A stretch of 5,313 nt of DNA, taken from NCBI GenBank assembly GCA_020350085.1, contig CP070706.1:3276708-3282020 (forward strand). Reading direction: 5' to 3'. Positions within the stretch are counted from its first letter, which is position 1; each line of letters starts with the position of its first letter. Below, one piece after another: positions 4,925 to 5,313 of this stretch. The notes beneath the pieces were generated by a model. It was given only the letters and a program-made list of their open reading frames with translations. It made no database searches and had not been told where the DNA came from. This DNA is from Acidobacteriota bacterium. GTDB taxonomy: Bacteria; Acidobacteriota; Polarisedimenticolia; J045. The position numbers were made by a program, and so were the translations under genes.

Positions 4925-5313
4925 ATGGGCGTGTCCGATCGCTCACCGAGCGCCTCGAGCGCAGAGCCTGAACTAACGAACGCGGTCGTCCGTCCTGACG
5001 AGCGCCTGGTGATGATCGTCGGCGGCTTCGGTTCGGGCAAGACCGAGGTCGCGGTCAACCTCGCCATCAACCTTGCCCGCCGCGGGCGCACCGTACAGGT
5101 CGCCGATCTCGACCTGGTCAATCCGTACTTCCGCTGCCGCGAGGCGCGCGCTCTGATGGAGCACCACGCGATTCGCGTGGTCGTGCCGCCCGGTGCGCAG
5201 GCTTACGCGGACCTGCCGATCCTGCTGCCAGAGATCAAGGGGATGCTCCATCCGCCGGAAGATACGCTCTCGTTATTCGATGTCGGTGGAGACGATGTCG
5301 GCGCGACCGTGCT
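4925..5313 (+). CDS. MinD/ParA-related P-loop ATPase, 5' part (3' truncated by window)
   Basis: 129 codons are visible and the frame runs off the end. After about 28 poorly conserved residues comes VMIVGGFGSGKTE, a Walker A loop at 33-40 (G33, G38, K39, T40). VADLDLVNPYFRCREAR follows (59-75), then PPGAQAYADLPILLPEIKG (88-106) and LFDVGGDDVGA (117-127), a Walker B/switch II-like segment. The Walker A loop lacks the extra signature lysine of true ParA/MinD (KGGxGK). The DLDxVNPYFRxRE block is known from ATPases annotated as cobyrinic acid a,c-diamide synthase-like, commonly found beside 2-oxoacid:ferredoxin oxidoreductase subunits; that neighbourhood is expected downstream but not seen. The exact role is unknown, perhaps enzyme maturation or cofactor delivery. 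ATG4925 is chosen; ATG4874 is also in frame but would place the leader hairpin inside the gene. GTG4931, 6 nt after GGAAG, is another option. Confidence 0.8.
   Translation, partial: MGVSDRSPSASSAEPELTNAVVRPDERLVMIVGGFGSGKTEVAVNLAINLARRGRTVQVADLDLVNPYFRCREARALMEHHAIRVVVPPGAQAYADLPILLPEIKGMLHPPEDTLSLFDVGGDDVGATV

Noticed and set aside
4741..5121. 126-codon - strand open frame over the ATPase start and promoter
   Set aside because: It is antisense to the Walker A region and the AT-rich control elements, with low-complexity Arg/Ser/Pro-rich sequence.

Overview
The window is GC-rich DNA with dense, short-spaced genes and strong third-position GC bias. It looks like a Gram-negative bacterium: it carries an AmpG-type permease, a family that works on peptidoglycan turnover products. 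The phylum cannot be fixed from this sequence. A GC-rich proteobacterium, or a lineage near the old Deltaproteobacteria, is the best guess (inference only).

Left block (1-2574, + strand): three genes in the same direction with tiny gaps (26 and 4 nt), probably one operon. They are the 3' end of a small single-domain cupin, an AmpG-like PAT-family MFS permease, and a DUF3810 membrane protein with an HExxH motif. The permease suggests muropeptide or small-molecule uptake. The DUF3810 protein, translationally linked to it, has the look of a membrane-anchored zincin with no known substrate.

Middle block (2638-4500, - strand): a convergent gene for a 620-residue signalling phosphatase with three PAS domains followed by a SpoIIE/RsbU-type PP2C domain. 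All the catalytic motifs I checked are present. No anti-sigma or anti-anti-sigma partner lies inside the window. The 63 nt between the convergent stops hold a GC-rich nested inverted repeat but no U-tract.

Control region (4501-4924): a 424-nt divergent intergenic stretch with most of the unexplained structure. On the - strand, 40 nt before the phosphatase start, is a hairpin followed by eight T residues, which is the shape of an intrinsic terminator placed in a leader. A smaller competing hairpin overlaps one arm. On the + strand side are two or three FNR/CRP-type boxes (TTGAY-N4-RTCAA) 22 bp apart. A GATAAT -10 candidate sits where a class II FNR-type activator would need it. A strong GC hairpin lies just before the start of the next gene.

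Right block (4925-5313, + strand): the first 129 codons of a MinD/ParA-related P-loop ATPase of the sort often found beside 2-oxoacid:ferredoxin oxidoreductase genes. If that context holds downstream, an oxygen- or redox-responsive FNR-type promoter would make biological sense, since those enzymes are oxygen-sensitive. No tRNA, rRNA, CRISPR array, insertion sequence or attachment site was seen.
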